From the NCBI GenBank assembly GCA_963663215.1, contig OY760140.1, forward strand, positions 1,116,001-1,180,000: a stretch of DNA of 64,000 nt. The letters are read 5' to 3'. Shown one piece after another: positions 56,522 through 64,000 of this stretch. The notes under the pieces are model-generated. The model saw only the letters and a list, made by a program, of their open reading frames with translations, was not told the origin of the DNA and did no database searches. Each line of letters opens with the position of its first letter. Within the stretch, counting starts at the first letter, position 1. This DNA is from BJGV01 sp003230615. GTDB taxonomy: Bacteria; Pseudomonadota; Gammaproteobacteria; Burkholderiales; Nitrosomonadaceae. A program made the translations under genes and the position numbers.

Positions 56522-57222
56522 CAGTCTTTTTTGACTACTTTGGCTTTGGACTGGAATTCGTCATGCATCTTGAAGACAGGATCGCCCGTGAATGTCCCAT
56601 CAAGCTTGTAGTGCTCATGCATTGCTTTGGTATCAGCTACGTATTTATCAAATTTAAATGTGTATTTCTTATGTACCTCGGGAGTAAAGGGGGTATACGG
56701 TTCTTTCGTACCTTTCCATCCCGAACCTTCGTAGTTTAAGTGACAAGCACTGCAACGCTCGACAAAATCAAAGTCTTCTCCAGCATCTGCAAGAACCTTG
56801 CGTGGCGTGGTCTTCTTCTTTTTCTCAAATTTTGCACCCGCCTTGCGGTGAATCCCGCGATATTTAGAACCTGGTCCGTGGCAGGATTCACAGCCTACGC
56901 CTTTTTTCCATTTTTTTGGAGACTCAACAACGTAACCTCCTTTTTCACCAAATCCGTCTACGTGACAGCCAACACAATCCTTGTCCTTGGTGTAATCCTT
57001 GGTAGGATCAAGTTTTGCTCTCTTTTTAGCCTTGGTCTTCTTATTCGGTTTGAGCGAATTCATCGCCTTAGCGTGCGCGGTTTTCTTCCATGACTTAGCC
57101 TGACTTTTGTGGCACGAGCTACACTTCTTTCGACCTTCAAACTTCGGGTCAGCAACTGCGCCTCCAGAAAGAAATGCAAATAGCGCAACAGCAACAAGCG
57201 CATATGTCACGGGATGTCTCAT
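56521..57222 (-). CDS. cycA: Tetrahaem cytochrome c554
   Basis: Periplasmic electron carrier that takes electrons from hydroxylamine oxidoreductase. 233 residues from the ATG at 57222; a TTG five codons upstream is less likely. A signal peptide ends near GGAVA/D, and four haem sites CSSCH, CVGCH, CESCH and CSACH follow. The mature protein is very Lys-rich, suited to contact acidic partners. Shares a base with cycB, so translation is probably coupled; a gap of 166 bases separates it from the end of haoB. Confidence 0.96.
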   Translation of the reverse strand: MRHPVTYALVAVALFAFLSGGAVADPKFEGRKKCSSCHKSQAKSWKKTAHAKAMNSLKPNKKTKAKKRAKLDPTKDYTKDKDCVGCHVDGFGEKGGYVVESPKKWKKGVGCESCHGPGSKYRGIHRKAGAKFEKKKKTTPRKVLADAGEDFDFVERCSACHLNYEGSGWKGTKEPYTPFTPEVHKKYTFKFDKYVADTKAMHEHYKLDGTFTGDPVFKMHDEFQSKAKVVKKD

Positions 57223-57388
57223 AGTTTTTTCTCTCAAAAGAAAGTATTAGTAATCAATGAATTAAGATAAAAATTGGTAGATGCAGTTTCTCTAACGCTG
57301 TAACCCTATCGTCAGTTTACATAAACTAATAGAACCCGCTACGCCACTCTTTCTGGTCCCGCGAGTATCACCCGAATTACCAAATAAA

Positions 57389-58429
57389 TCAACCAGCAGG
57401 CGGCTCTCTAGCTGGAATTTTGTATACCCAATAGCCCCCATGCTGATAAATCAACTGCACTTCCTCTAGTTCAAGAGGTCGGGCATCAGTAAAGGGTAAC
57501 ATCTGTGCAAGTAGTGTGTCCTTGCCATCACGTAAAAAATAACCACGTACTACCTGGTCAGAAATCGACTGTAACGTATAAGTCTGATAGTTATTTTCGT
57601 GCTTCCATCTCTTCACAGTATTGACCAACCCATGCATGTTACTACTACTCATCGGGAAATCCTTGTAGGCTAGATCAAATAGATCCGGACGCATTAATCC
57701 TAGCTTATAGAGATCAGCAACATGAACCACCACGTAGGCTTCACGCTAACCGGCTAGTTCACGTAGTATTGCAGCACCTTCATTGACATCTGCTGCCAGT
57801 GCATCGGCAAAGCGTTGGAACTTCCGGCGTTCTTCAGCTGGGGCCGGAGCGCCCCAGAATTCTTGCTCATACTTTTTAATAGTGTCGCTACGCTCACGCC
57901 AGAATGAAGGGATAATCATCGGCTCACCATGATGGGATGGGAATAGCGTGTCTCGCCCAGCAAGCAATTGTACCTGACGCGAGGTGTCCCACCAAGCAAG
58001 TATGGTTGCGTCTTCTGGTGCGTACTTAGTAATTGCTGTTACTAACGCAATCAGTTCGGATGATTTGCTATCGACAGAAATGAGCAGCTCACTGGTGTGA
58101 TTATCCCAGCTGAGCAATATGGGTGACGTCTCACCACGCTTTGCAAGATGTACCTCGGCAACAGACTTGTCTATTCCTTGCACATATACCTCATACCTGC
58201 TTATGGCAAGGTCCGGCCAGGCTCTTAGTCCAAGTTTATCGAACTTGCCAACCCCGCCTTCTTCAACCAGTTTGTAGTGATAGGGTGCTGACCCTGGGCT
58301 AAATGACACGTAAGCAAGCCAGCCAAGTAAAAGAAAACCTCCCGTTACCAAGAAGATACCCAGTAACGGGAGGAATTTAGCTCCTGGTCGCGCCAACGGT
58401 GTGGCGCTCCGGGATGAAGAGGAGATCAA
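57389..58429 (-). pseudogene. haoB: haoB interrupted by an in-frame amber codon
   Basis: HaoB is a membrane-anchored protein of unknown function encoded after haoA in ammonia oxidisers. The frame is continuous over 347 codons but carries TAG at 57746-57748, after 227 codons. Before it: a membrane helix at about 20-42 and a periplasmic domain; after it the frame reads REAYVVVHVADLYKLG and continues for about 118 codons to the natural stop with family-like sequence (QLIYQHGGYWVYKIP). A CAG-to-TAG change would suffice. Its start overlaps the haoA stop by four bases. Could be a real stop, a read-through site (TAG followed by C) or a sequence error. Confidence 0.85.
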
Positions 58430-60159
58430 TGTTCTCTTTTTTCGCGTCTACGCCAACCAGCAAGTGCGATGGTGCCAGCTAATAACATGCCTCCACCTAA
58501 GCCACCTAGCGAAATCTTGTCTTCCGTGCTGTCAGCGTCCAACAGACTACTAAACCAACCGGAACGACGCGGCTTCTTCTTCTCAAGTTTGGCTATTCGC
58601 TCCTGCAAGTCCATTTCATGGCGCAACTTCGAGTTTTCATCCATAATCTCGACATATGCTCGGTTCAACGGTCCCCAACCTTCCGTGTAAGTCCAACCAC
58701 CCGGGTTAACGTGCGCTAATCCCTTGTGTCCCTTCGGCAGATCGTTCTCACCCATCTCTAAGACTTTGAGCTCAAGCGATGACGGGTTGTTATCCTTCGA
58801 CCAAAACAATTGGAAGAATTGAGAATATCCTGCTGCCATTGGCGGTGGTGGATCCGGACGATTCGTCTTCTGTCCGGTCAGTAGGTTATCGTCGTAAAGA
58901 CCCTTCACTACTCTATTCGCTTCCTGGTACTTGGCAAGCATGTGGAGCGTACCCTTATCCATAAACTCAAAATAAGAGCGGGCCCAGCGCTCACTGTGGC
59001 AATTGGTACAAGTCGTTATCCAGGAATCCTTGCGGCCCTCAGACCAGTCGCTCAGGATATTTTCTGCAATGCCAGGAACTACGGGGTAGTTCGCCCAACG
59101 TACTTTACGTACTACGTTATGAGTGATTTCACCGTCATATTCCATGTGGCAACTTGCACAGGTGGGCGCATCCTGTCCGCCTTTGCTGTATGCGTCCTTC
59201 ATCTCTACGTCCCAATTCCAACTGTCGCCCTTCATCTGATATATCATGCCGTGCTTGGACATAGCATAGGATGTCCAGTCGTTGTGGTCGATACCACTAT
59301 GACAGGTAGCACAGGCTTCAGGTTTGCGTGATTCAGCTACCGAGAATTCGTGCCGGGTATGACAGTGATCACAGGTGTTCTGGTTGATGTGACACATGGT
59401 GCAACCTTCGGCAATTTCACGTTGCGGCATCCCAGCATAGACCGATACTTCAACGTTGGCCTTGTAATCCAGCGCATGTGATGGACGTCCGTCAGGCCAC
59501 CCGATGCCCTCCGGCCAATCAAGGGTATCTCGCTCAGATTCACGTTCGGCAAATTCTTGTAGGTGACAAGTGCCACACACTTCGGCAGTAGGCATCCGTA
59601 TGTCAGCCTTGTGGTCCGCTTTCTTATTGGTATTGATCTCAACGTGACAGTCGATACAGCTAACTTCTTTCAATTTCTCCTTCGCGCCAAGCTTACCCAT
59701 TGAACGCAGATTTTTCTCTACAGCTTCAAGCTTCGCTTTTTTGTAGTATGTCGGATCTTTGGATGAGAGCTTACGAATCTTACTTAGATTAGCATGGGTA
59801 CTTTTCTTCCAGGTACTAACCCAGACAGGTGATTCGTCAGTATGGCATTCAACGCAATCTTTCCGCGATGCAATTTCATCCGGTGAGGTTGGTGATTTGT
59901 AGAAGGTGGTAGGATCAAGGTACATGCTCATCGGGATTGGCTCCCAGTATTGGGCATGGGAGCCCTTCCCGGCACCTTGTGCCGGATCAAGATAGCGCTT
60001 TGTCAGCGCCTCATATAGCTCCTTAGGCGAGGCTGATCTGTCAATATTAAGCGCTTTGTAGGTTTCACTGGGAACACTGGGAAAAGTCGCATGCGCCGTT
60101 GCCGCAAATAACGCACCACAAGCTAACAAAACCATTCTCAACCAAAGCTTGGCAACCAT
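58426..60159 (-). CDS. haoA: Hydroxylamine oxidoreductase
   Basis: Oxidises hydroxylamine in the periplasm, the electron-yielding step of aerobic ammonia oxidation. 577 residues. A signal peptide ends near TAHA/T (about 24). Eight haem sites follow: CVECH (102-106), CIDCH, CGTCH, CTMCH, CDHCH, CATCH, CASCH and CTNCH. Tyr491, in WTYTEGWGP, is placed like the Tyr that crosslinks to the P460 haem in the N. europaea enzyme. The C-terminus carries a hydrophobic helix (about 551-570, LGGGMLLAGTIALAG) with a basic end, so the enzyme may be membrane-anchored. SD GGGGAGG at 60167-60173 gives strong translation. The haoB start overlaps its stop by four bases. Confidence 0.98.
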   Translation of the reverse strand: MVAKLWLRMVLLACGALFAATAHATFPSVPSETYKALNIDRSASPKELYEALTKRYLDPAQGAGKGSHAQYWEPIPMSMYLDPTTFYKSPTSPDEIASRKDCVECHTDESPVWVSTWKKSTHANLSKIRKLSSKDPTYYKKAKLEAVEKNLRSMGKLGAKEKLKEVSCIDCHVEINTNKKADHKADIRMPTAEVCGTCHLQEFAERESERDTLDWPEGIGWPDGRPSHALDYKANVEVSVYAGMPQREIAEGCTMCHINQNTCDHCHTRHEFSVAESRKPEACATCHSGIDHNDWTSYAMSKHGMIYQMKGDSWNWDVEMKDAYSKGGQDAPTCASCHMEYDGEITHNVVRKVRWANYPVVPGIAENILSDWSEGRKDSWITTCTNCHSERWARSYFEFMDKGTLHMLAKYQEANRVVKGLYDDNLLTGQKTNRPDPPPPMAAGYSQFFQLFWSKDNNPSSLELKVLEMGENDLPKGHKGLAHVNPGGWTYTEGWGPLNRAYVEIMDENSKLRHEMDLQERIAKLEKKKPRRSGWFSSLLDADSTEDKISLGGLGGGMLLAGTIALAGWRRREKREH

Positions 60160-60209
60160 TTTGATACCTCCCCTGTTGTCCCCTAATTGTTATTTGTTAT
60201 TTGTTATTT
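60160..60209 (-). promoter_or_regulatory. haoA leader: strong ribosome-binding site and tandem heptamer
   Basis: On the plus strand, CCTCCCC at 60167-60173 (GGGGAGG in the transcript) is seven bases from the haoA ATG. Three tandem copies of GTTATTT at 60189-60209 (AAATAAC in the transcript) lie just upstream. Whether they are a binding site or spacer cannot be told. Confidence 0.6.
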
Positions 60210-60437
60210 TTTCGTGGCTAAAAAACTTTCCAATCGACCAAGAATAACCTATTCCAACATCTTGTAGACTACCCTGACATCACGCCACCTGTCAAGAAAA
60301 ATGCAGCGTTAACACTTCTATTTCTAGTTCCGTCTAAAAGATTTTAGTTGACATGGACATGGCTTACATCTTTAACTGTACTAATTGATAATTTATAATG
60401 AATTATATTAATGATGGATGTGCCGGTGTCTCCGAAT

Positions 60438-61184
60438 TTATACCGGGTTATCTACATCTATAAACTGGTGAGTAATGTCGAATTTTTGTGCTATGTGCTC
60501 ACCCAACGCCTGTACACCATAACGCTCAGTAGCATGATGCCCTGCCGAGATAAAAGCCACGCCGGATTCACGTGCAGCATGCACAGTTCTTTCTGAGATT
60601 TCACCAGTAATAAAAACATCCACGCCTAAACGGATAGCCTCATCAAAATAATCCTGAGCTGCTCCAGTACACCAAGCGATGCGTCGTATCGGCTTAGTTT
60701 CCTCACCAATTACTAATGGTCTACGTAACAAAATTTGCTCTACACTTACACTTAGCTCTTTAAGCGACACAACTTGTGACGGGCAACCATGTACCGCAAT
60801 GTTCTGCTCACCAAATCGACCAGTTTCAACGAAACCGAGCCTATTCCCTAATTGGCTATTGTTTCCCATCTCTGAATGTGCATCTAGTGGCAAATGGTAA
60901 GCAAATAAACTAACGTCATGCGCTATCAGTAGTGCTATACGACGACGTTTCATGCCGATTAAACATTCGTTCTCGCCACGCCAAAAGTACCCATGATGAA
61001 CTAGTACCGCGTCTGCTTTTTTATCAATGGCTGCTTGCAGGAGCTCGAAAGAAGCAGTTACACCGCTAACTATTGTCCTAATCTCGCTACGGCCTTCCAC
61101 TTGCAACCCGTTTGGGCAATAATCACGAAATTGGGAGACATTTAGCAGCAAATCCAAGTAAGATTCAAGTTCTTTCAATCGCAT
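60438..61184 (-). CDS. Nif3-like dinuclear metal-binding protein
   Basis: 248 residues of the NIF3/YbgI family. Metal-ligand stretches are VLVHHGYFWRGE, LFAYHLPLDAHSEMGNN and SAGHHATERYG, all present. Family members are sometimes annotated as GTP cyclohydrolase 1 type 2, but the true activity is unproven. Divergent from the DegS-like gene with 78 bp between the starts. Confidence 0.92.
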   Translation of the reverse strand: MRLKELESYLDLLLNVSQFRDYCPNGLQVEGRSEIRTIVSGVTASFELLQAAIDKKADAVLVHHGYFWRGENECLIGMKRRRIALLIAHDVSLFAYHLPLDAHSEMGNNSQLGNRLGFVETGRFGEQNIAVHGCPSQVVSLKELSVSVEQILLRRPLVIGEETKPIRRIAWCTGAAQDYFDEAIRLGVDVFITGEISERTVHAARESGVAFISAGHHATERYGVQALGEHIAQKFDITHQFIDVDNPV

Positions 61185-61262
61185 CGCTATTCTTCCTCCA
61201 ATAATTCACTAATACTTAATACTTTATGGCAATTAACTTAATATCTGTGTCTAAATCCTAAT

Positions 61263-62450
61263 ATGCATAAGCTCTGGCTAATTTTCGCACAAACAGCAAC
61301 AATATGCCTTGCTGCATTATTTGTTATTTCCACTTTGCGCCCTGAATTATTCTCATGGAACATGCATAGCGGTGTTGTGAACGGTGGCATCGTGACACTG
61401 AAACAAGTTGCTCCCGACAAAAAGTCTACTCTAAACAGTACGTCAAACCTCAACAGCTTTAGTAACGTTGCCAAAAAGGTTTTGCCTTCAGTTGTTAGTG
61501 TTTTCACCAGCCAGAAAGTCAGGGTATCCACACATCCACTACTTAACAATCCAAACTTTCGCAAGTTCTTTGGTCTTGGTGACGACTTCAAAGAACAAAC
61601 CCAGCGTAAATCTGGACTTGGCTCTGGCGTAATTGTAAGTCCTGAAGGGTATATCCTTACTAATCATCATGTAGTAGCAGCTGCAGATGAAATAGGGGTT
61701 GAATTGGCCGACGGAAGAAAAGCAAAAGCAAACATTATCGGTTCAGATCCGGAAACCGATCTTGCTGTCATAAAGATCGACATGAAAGGACTGCCGTCAG
61801 TAACATTTGGGCACTCGGATCAAGCCAAGGTGGGAGACATAGTACTAGCCATTGGCAACCCCTTAGGTGTTGGCCAAACAGTGACTATGGGTATTATTAG
61901 TGCGCTAGGAAGGAAACAGCTGGGTATTAGCGCTTATCAAAGTTTTATCCAAACAGATGCTGCCATAAATCGAGGGAATTCAGGAGGCGCTCTGGTGGAT
62001 GCAACCGGAAATTTGATCGGAATTAATACAATGATAATTTCGCAAACTGGTGGATCAGTTGGCATCGGCTTATCCATTCCAACTATTGTTGCCAAACCGA
62101 TAATGGAACAAATTATTCAGACTGGTAGCGTAACCAGGGGCTGGATCGGTGTAGAAGTGCAAGATTTAACGCTGGAATTGGCAGAGTCATTCAAACGCGC
62201 CAACACTGATGGTGCATTAATCTCTGGTGTTTACAAAGATAGTCCCGCAAACCAAGCTGGGATAAAACCAGGAGATATACTGATAGCGGTGGAAGGCAAG
62301 ACTGTCGCTAATACATCTGACATGCTCAATCTGACCGCGGCATTACCACCAGGGCAAGCTGCCACGTTCACGGTAATACGAAAACACGCAGAGAAATCCA
62401 TTGAAATTAAAATAGGTAAACGTCCAAAACCAATAAAGCGTGATGAATAG
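61263..62450 (+). CDS. DegS-like trypsin-type serine protease (HtrA family)
   Basis: Periplasmic protease with one PDZ domain. 395 residues: an N-terminal membrane anchor (about 5-25), a protease domain with His in LTNHHVVAAA, Asp in ETDLAVIKI and Ser in INRGNSGGALVDATG, then a single PDZ domain (RGWIGVEVQ to the end). One PDZ and a membrane anchor fit DegS, which makes the site-1 cut before RseP, encoded at 0.8 kb. The neighbours tatC and Nif3-like gene are the usual betaproteobacterial set. Confidence 0.92.
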   Translation: MHKLWLIFAQTATICLAALFVISTLRPELFSWNMHSGVVNGGIVTLKQVAPDKKSTLNSTSNLNSFSNVAKKVLPSVVSVFTSQKVRVSTHPLLNNPNFRKFFGLGDDFKEQTQRKSGLGSGVIVSPEGYILTNHHVVAAADEIGVELADGRKAKANIIGSDPETDLAVIKIDMKGLPSVTFGHSDQAKVGDIVLAIGNPLGVGQTVTMGIISALGRKQLGISAYQSFIQTDAAINRGNSGGALVDATGNLIGINTMIISQTGGSVGIGLSIPTIVAKPIMEQIIQTGSVTRGWIGVEVQDLTLELAESFKRANTDGALISGVYKDSPANQAGIKPGDILIAVEGKTVANTSDMLNLTAALPPGQAATFTVIRKHAEKSIEIKIGKRPKPIKRDE

Positions 62451-62494
62451 CAAAAGTAAAGGCAGATACTAAATTGGAATAATCTTAAAAAGAC

Positions 62495-62512
62495 AATCAG
62501 CAACGACTGATT
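62495..62512. terminator. Short hairpin after the DegS-like gene
   Basis: AATCAG / CTGATT, a 6-bp stem and 6-base loop, followed by ACTTTTCCC. A weak candidate terminator between two converging genes. Confidence 0.35.
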
Positions 62513-62590
62513 ACTTTTCCCGTCTCCCTTGTACTGCAGACCCAGAATTCGACTACCTTCCCTTTATTCTGCCTAGGATTTTCCCAATTC

Positions 62591-63352
62591 CTATTCCATT
62601 TTATCGTTACTCGCGGATTGTTGATGACTTGAGATCAACGTAGGTTTGCTCAGAAAACCTGCTGCCAGTATTCCTAGCTCAAAGAGAAGGTAGAGCGGTA
62701 TCGCTAACATAAATTGTGAAACTACGTCGGGCGGCGTTATTACTGCACTTATTATAAATGCTCCGACAAGAACGTAGCTGCGTATTTTTTTTAGTTTTTC
62801 GACTGAGACCACGCCAATTTTTACAAGAACCACCACGAATACCGGCGCCTCGAATGAAATTCCAAAGGCAATGAACATAGTCAAAACAAAGTCTAGATAT
62901 CTACCAATATCTGTCATTACCGCTACGCCCTGCGGTGCAAATTGCGTAATGAATTCGAACACCAGTGGCAGCGCACCAAAAAAAGAAAATGCCATACCAC
63001 AAAAGAACAATATGCTGCTGACAAACACTAGGGGAAACACTAAACGTCTCTCATTAAAATACAATCCCGGGGCAACAAATGCCCATATTTGATAAAGAGT
63101 ATATGGTAATGTGATGAGAAAAGCCGCCATCATGGCAACCTTCATCGGCACAAAGAACGGTGTAGCAACCTCTGTAGCAATCATCTGCCCACCTTCAGGA
63201 AGCTTCTCTAGCAGGGGTTGTGCCAGCAATGTATATAATTCCCTCGCGTAAAAAGCACAAGGCATAAAACCAAGCATCATCACACCAAATATGCGCATCA
63301 ACCTAATGCGAAGTTCCGTCAAATGCGAAATGAATGTGTTTTTGATGCTCAT
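62591..63352 (-). CDS. tatC: Sec-independent protein translocase TatC
   Basis: Multi-spanning core of the Tat pathway that exports folded proteins. 253 residues from the ATG at 63352 (SIKNTFISHLTELRIRLMRI); a frame open from 63388 is 12 codons longer. Six membrane helices; family stretches are FVAPGLYFNERR, ITQFAPQGVAVMTDI and ISAVITPPDVVSQ. Downstream of tatB with 149 bases between, on the same strand. Confidence 0.95.
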   Translation of the reverse strand: MSIKNTFISHLTELRIRLMRIFGVMMLGFMPCAFYARELYTLLAQPLLEKLPEGGQMIATEVATPFFVPMKVAMMAAFLITLPYTLYQIWAFVAPGLYFNERRLVFPLVFVSSILFFCGMAFSFFGALPLVFEFITQFAPQGVAVMTDIGRYLDFVLTMFIAFGISFEAPVFVVVLVKIGVVSVEKLKKIRSYVLVGAFIISAVITPPDVVSQFMLAIPLYLLFELGILAAGFLSKPTLISSHQQSASNDKME

Positions 63353-63501
63353 GCTGTGAATTGAAGTAAATCCATTGAGCCGACACAATTAAATTGAAGC
63401 GTGCTGATGATGAGAATGCTCATTATGCCCCTCTACACAACACTGTATTTTTATTTCCTCACTACTTCATCCCGTTTCAATTCTAGTCTACTTAGAGTTG
63501 C

Positions 63502-63879
63502 TTATTTGGTAGAGCGGTTACTCGGCTGGGGTGGAGAAGATTTTTTCAAGGATGTTTTATCTCTAGCGACTTCAGACTGGGATGTAACTGTTGGTGTAGT
63601 TGTTGTTCTAATGTCCGCTGCCGCTTGCAGCTCACTTACCTCATCCCGTACCGAGTTTTCAATAGAATGAGCTGCTTCTTGTACCGATGAATGTAATTCA
63701 TTTAGTTCTTCCACCTCCATCTCACGCTGAATGTCATTCTTAACATCACTAACGTAGCGACGCGCACGCCCTAATAGATGACCTAGAGTACGCGCTACCT
63801 TAGGCAGTCGTTCCGGGCCAACCACTATTAGCGCCACGACTGCAATCACCATAATTTCTGTGAAGCTGATATCGAACAT
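63502..63879 (-). CDS. tatB: Sec-independent protein translocase TatB
   Basis: 125 residues: one N-terminal membrane helix (about 5-23) followed by the amphipathic helix GPERLPKVARTLGHLLGRAR, the TatB hallmark, and a helical Glu-rich tail ending in a Ser/Pro/Lys-rich tract. The sequence continues to tatC. The usual upstream tatA is not seen in the 121 bases that remain to the window edge. Confidence 0.93.
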   Translation of the reverse strand: MFDISFTEIMVIAVVALIVVGPERLPKVARTLGHLLGRARRYVSDVKNDIQREMEVEELNELHSSVQEAAHSIENSVRDEVSELQAAADIRTTTTPTVTSQSEVARDKTSLKKSSPPQPSNRSTK

Positions 63880-64000
63880 GGCTTATGAAATTAGCAAGAG
63901 AAGAAAATCAAACAGCGACAGTATTCTAATCTAGGCATTGCTTTACCAACTTTACCGATTTACCCCTTGTCGGTTATCTATCATAATTTTGTTTGTGTCT
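63880..64000. other. End of window, non-coding in view
   Basis: Stops interrupt every frame in the tatB direction, so no tatA end is visible. A longer gap before tatA, or its absence here, is possible. Confidence 0.5.

Noticed and set aside
57389..57733. A separate 114-residue gene starting at GTG 57733 downstream of haoB
   Set aside because: It is in the same frame as haoB, separated only by the TAG, and continues HaoB-like sequence, so it is the 3' part of an interrupted gene.
1..64000. Reassignment of TAG to an amino acid, explaining TAG in haoB and the STAS-like gene
   Set aside because: TAG is the natural stop of dxr (543-545) and metH (32531-32533), and the STAS-like gene also holds a TAA, so recoding would not restore it.
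1..64000. CRISPR array, prophage, insertion sequence or integron
   Set aside because: No regularly spaced repeats, transposase, integrase or phage genes could be recognised on either strand.

Overview
The window is chromosomal DNA from an AT-rich betaproteobacterial ammonia oxidiser, most like the Nitrosomonadaceae. The strongest evidence is a hydroxylamine-oxidation cluster at 55.9-60.2 kb: haoA with eight CXXCH haem sites, haoB, cytochrome c554 (cycA) and cytochrome cM552 (cycB). Supporting evidence is a pyrophosphate-based energy module (H+-translocating pyrophosphatase, PPi-phosphofructokinase, adenylate kinase) and betaproteobacterial gene orders such as dusB-fis-purH-purD, amgK-murU-pepP-ubiH, exbB/exbD/trm112 and tatB-tatC. 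I see no phage, transposase, integron or CRISPR array, and one tRNA gene (Ser-CGA).

Layout. 0-5.8 kb: dxr (3' end), rseP, bamA, fabZ, rnhB. 5.8-9 kb: suhB and trmJ, then small and hypothetical genes. 9-13.3 kb: hppA, pfp, adk. 13.3-14.3 kb: 1 kb without a convincing gene, holding a diverged copy of the xseA upstream region. 14.3-17.5 kb: an MCE-type lipid ABC transporter that lacks its ATPase gene, and an exported protein. 17.8-23.1 kb: hemF, purD, purH, fis, dusB. 23.2-28.2 kb: ubiH, a membrane protein, pepP, murU, amgK and ubiK. 28.8-34.4 kb: metH, an aldehyde dehydrogenase and a broken Rrf2-type regulator. 34.9-39 kb: a dead gene with two internal stops, then spoT, rpoZ, gmk. 39.1-45.4 kb: an ADP-ribosylglycohydrolase-like gene, trm112, exbD, exbB, xseA, a DUF423 gene, a broken rlmL and dsbB. 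45.6-49.2 kb: mlaA, murJ, rpsT. 49.5-53.6 kb: argD, argF, argG, yajQ. 53.7-55.8 kb: mltF, tRNA-Ser and an exported protein. 55.9-60.2 kb: the hao cluster. 60.4-64 kb: a Nif3-family gene, a DegS-like protease, tatC and tatB.

Two patterns stand out. First, genes for lipid A and Kdo are missing from both places where betaproteobacteria usually keep them. skp-lpxD and lpxA-lpxB are absent from the bamA-fabZ-rnhB block. lpxK and kdsB are absent from the exbD-trm112 block, and adk lies elsewhere. The neighbouring non-LPS genes are intact. This suggests the organism may have lost canonical lipopolysaccharide, although genes outside the window could restore it. Second, several genes carry fresh-looking lesions: haoB has one in-frame TAG, adk has ATA where its ATG should be, the Rrf2 regulator and rlmL are frameshifted, and a STAS-like gene has two internal stops. 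Either this lineage is losing genes (streamlining or a host-associated life), or part of the set reflects assembly error; raw reads would separate the two. TAG serves as the normal stop of dxr and metH, so a simple recoding of TAG does not explain the interrupted frames.
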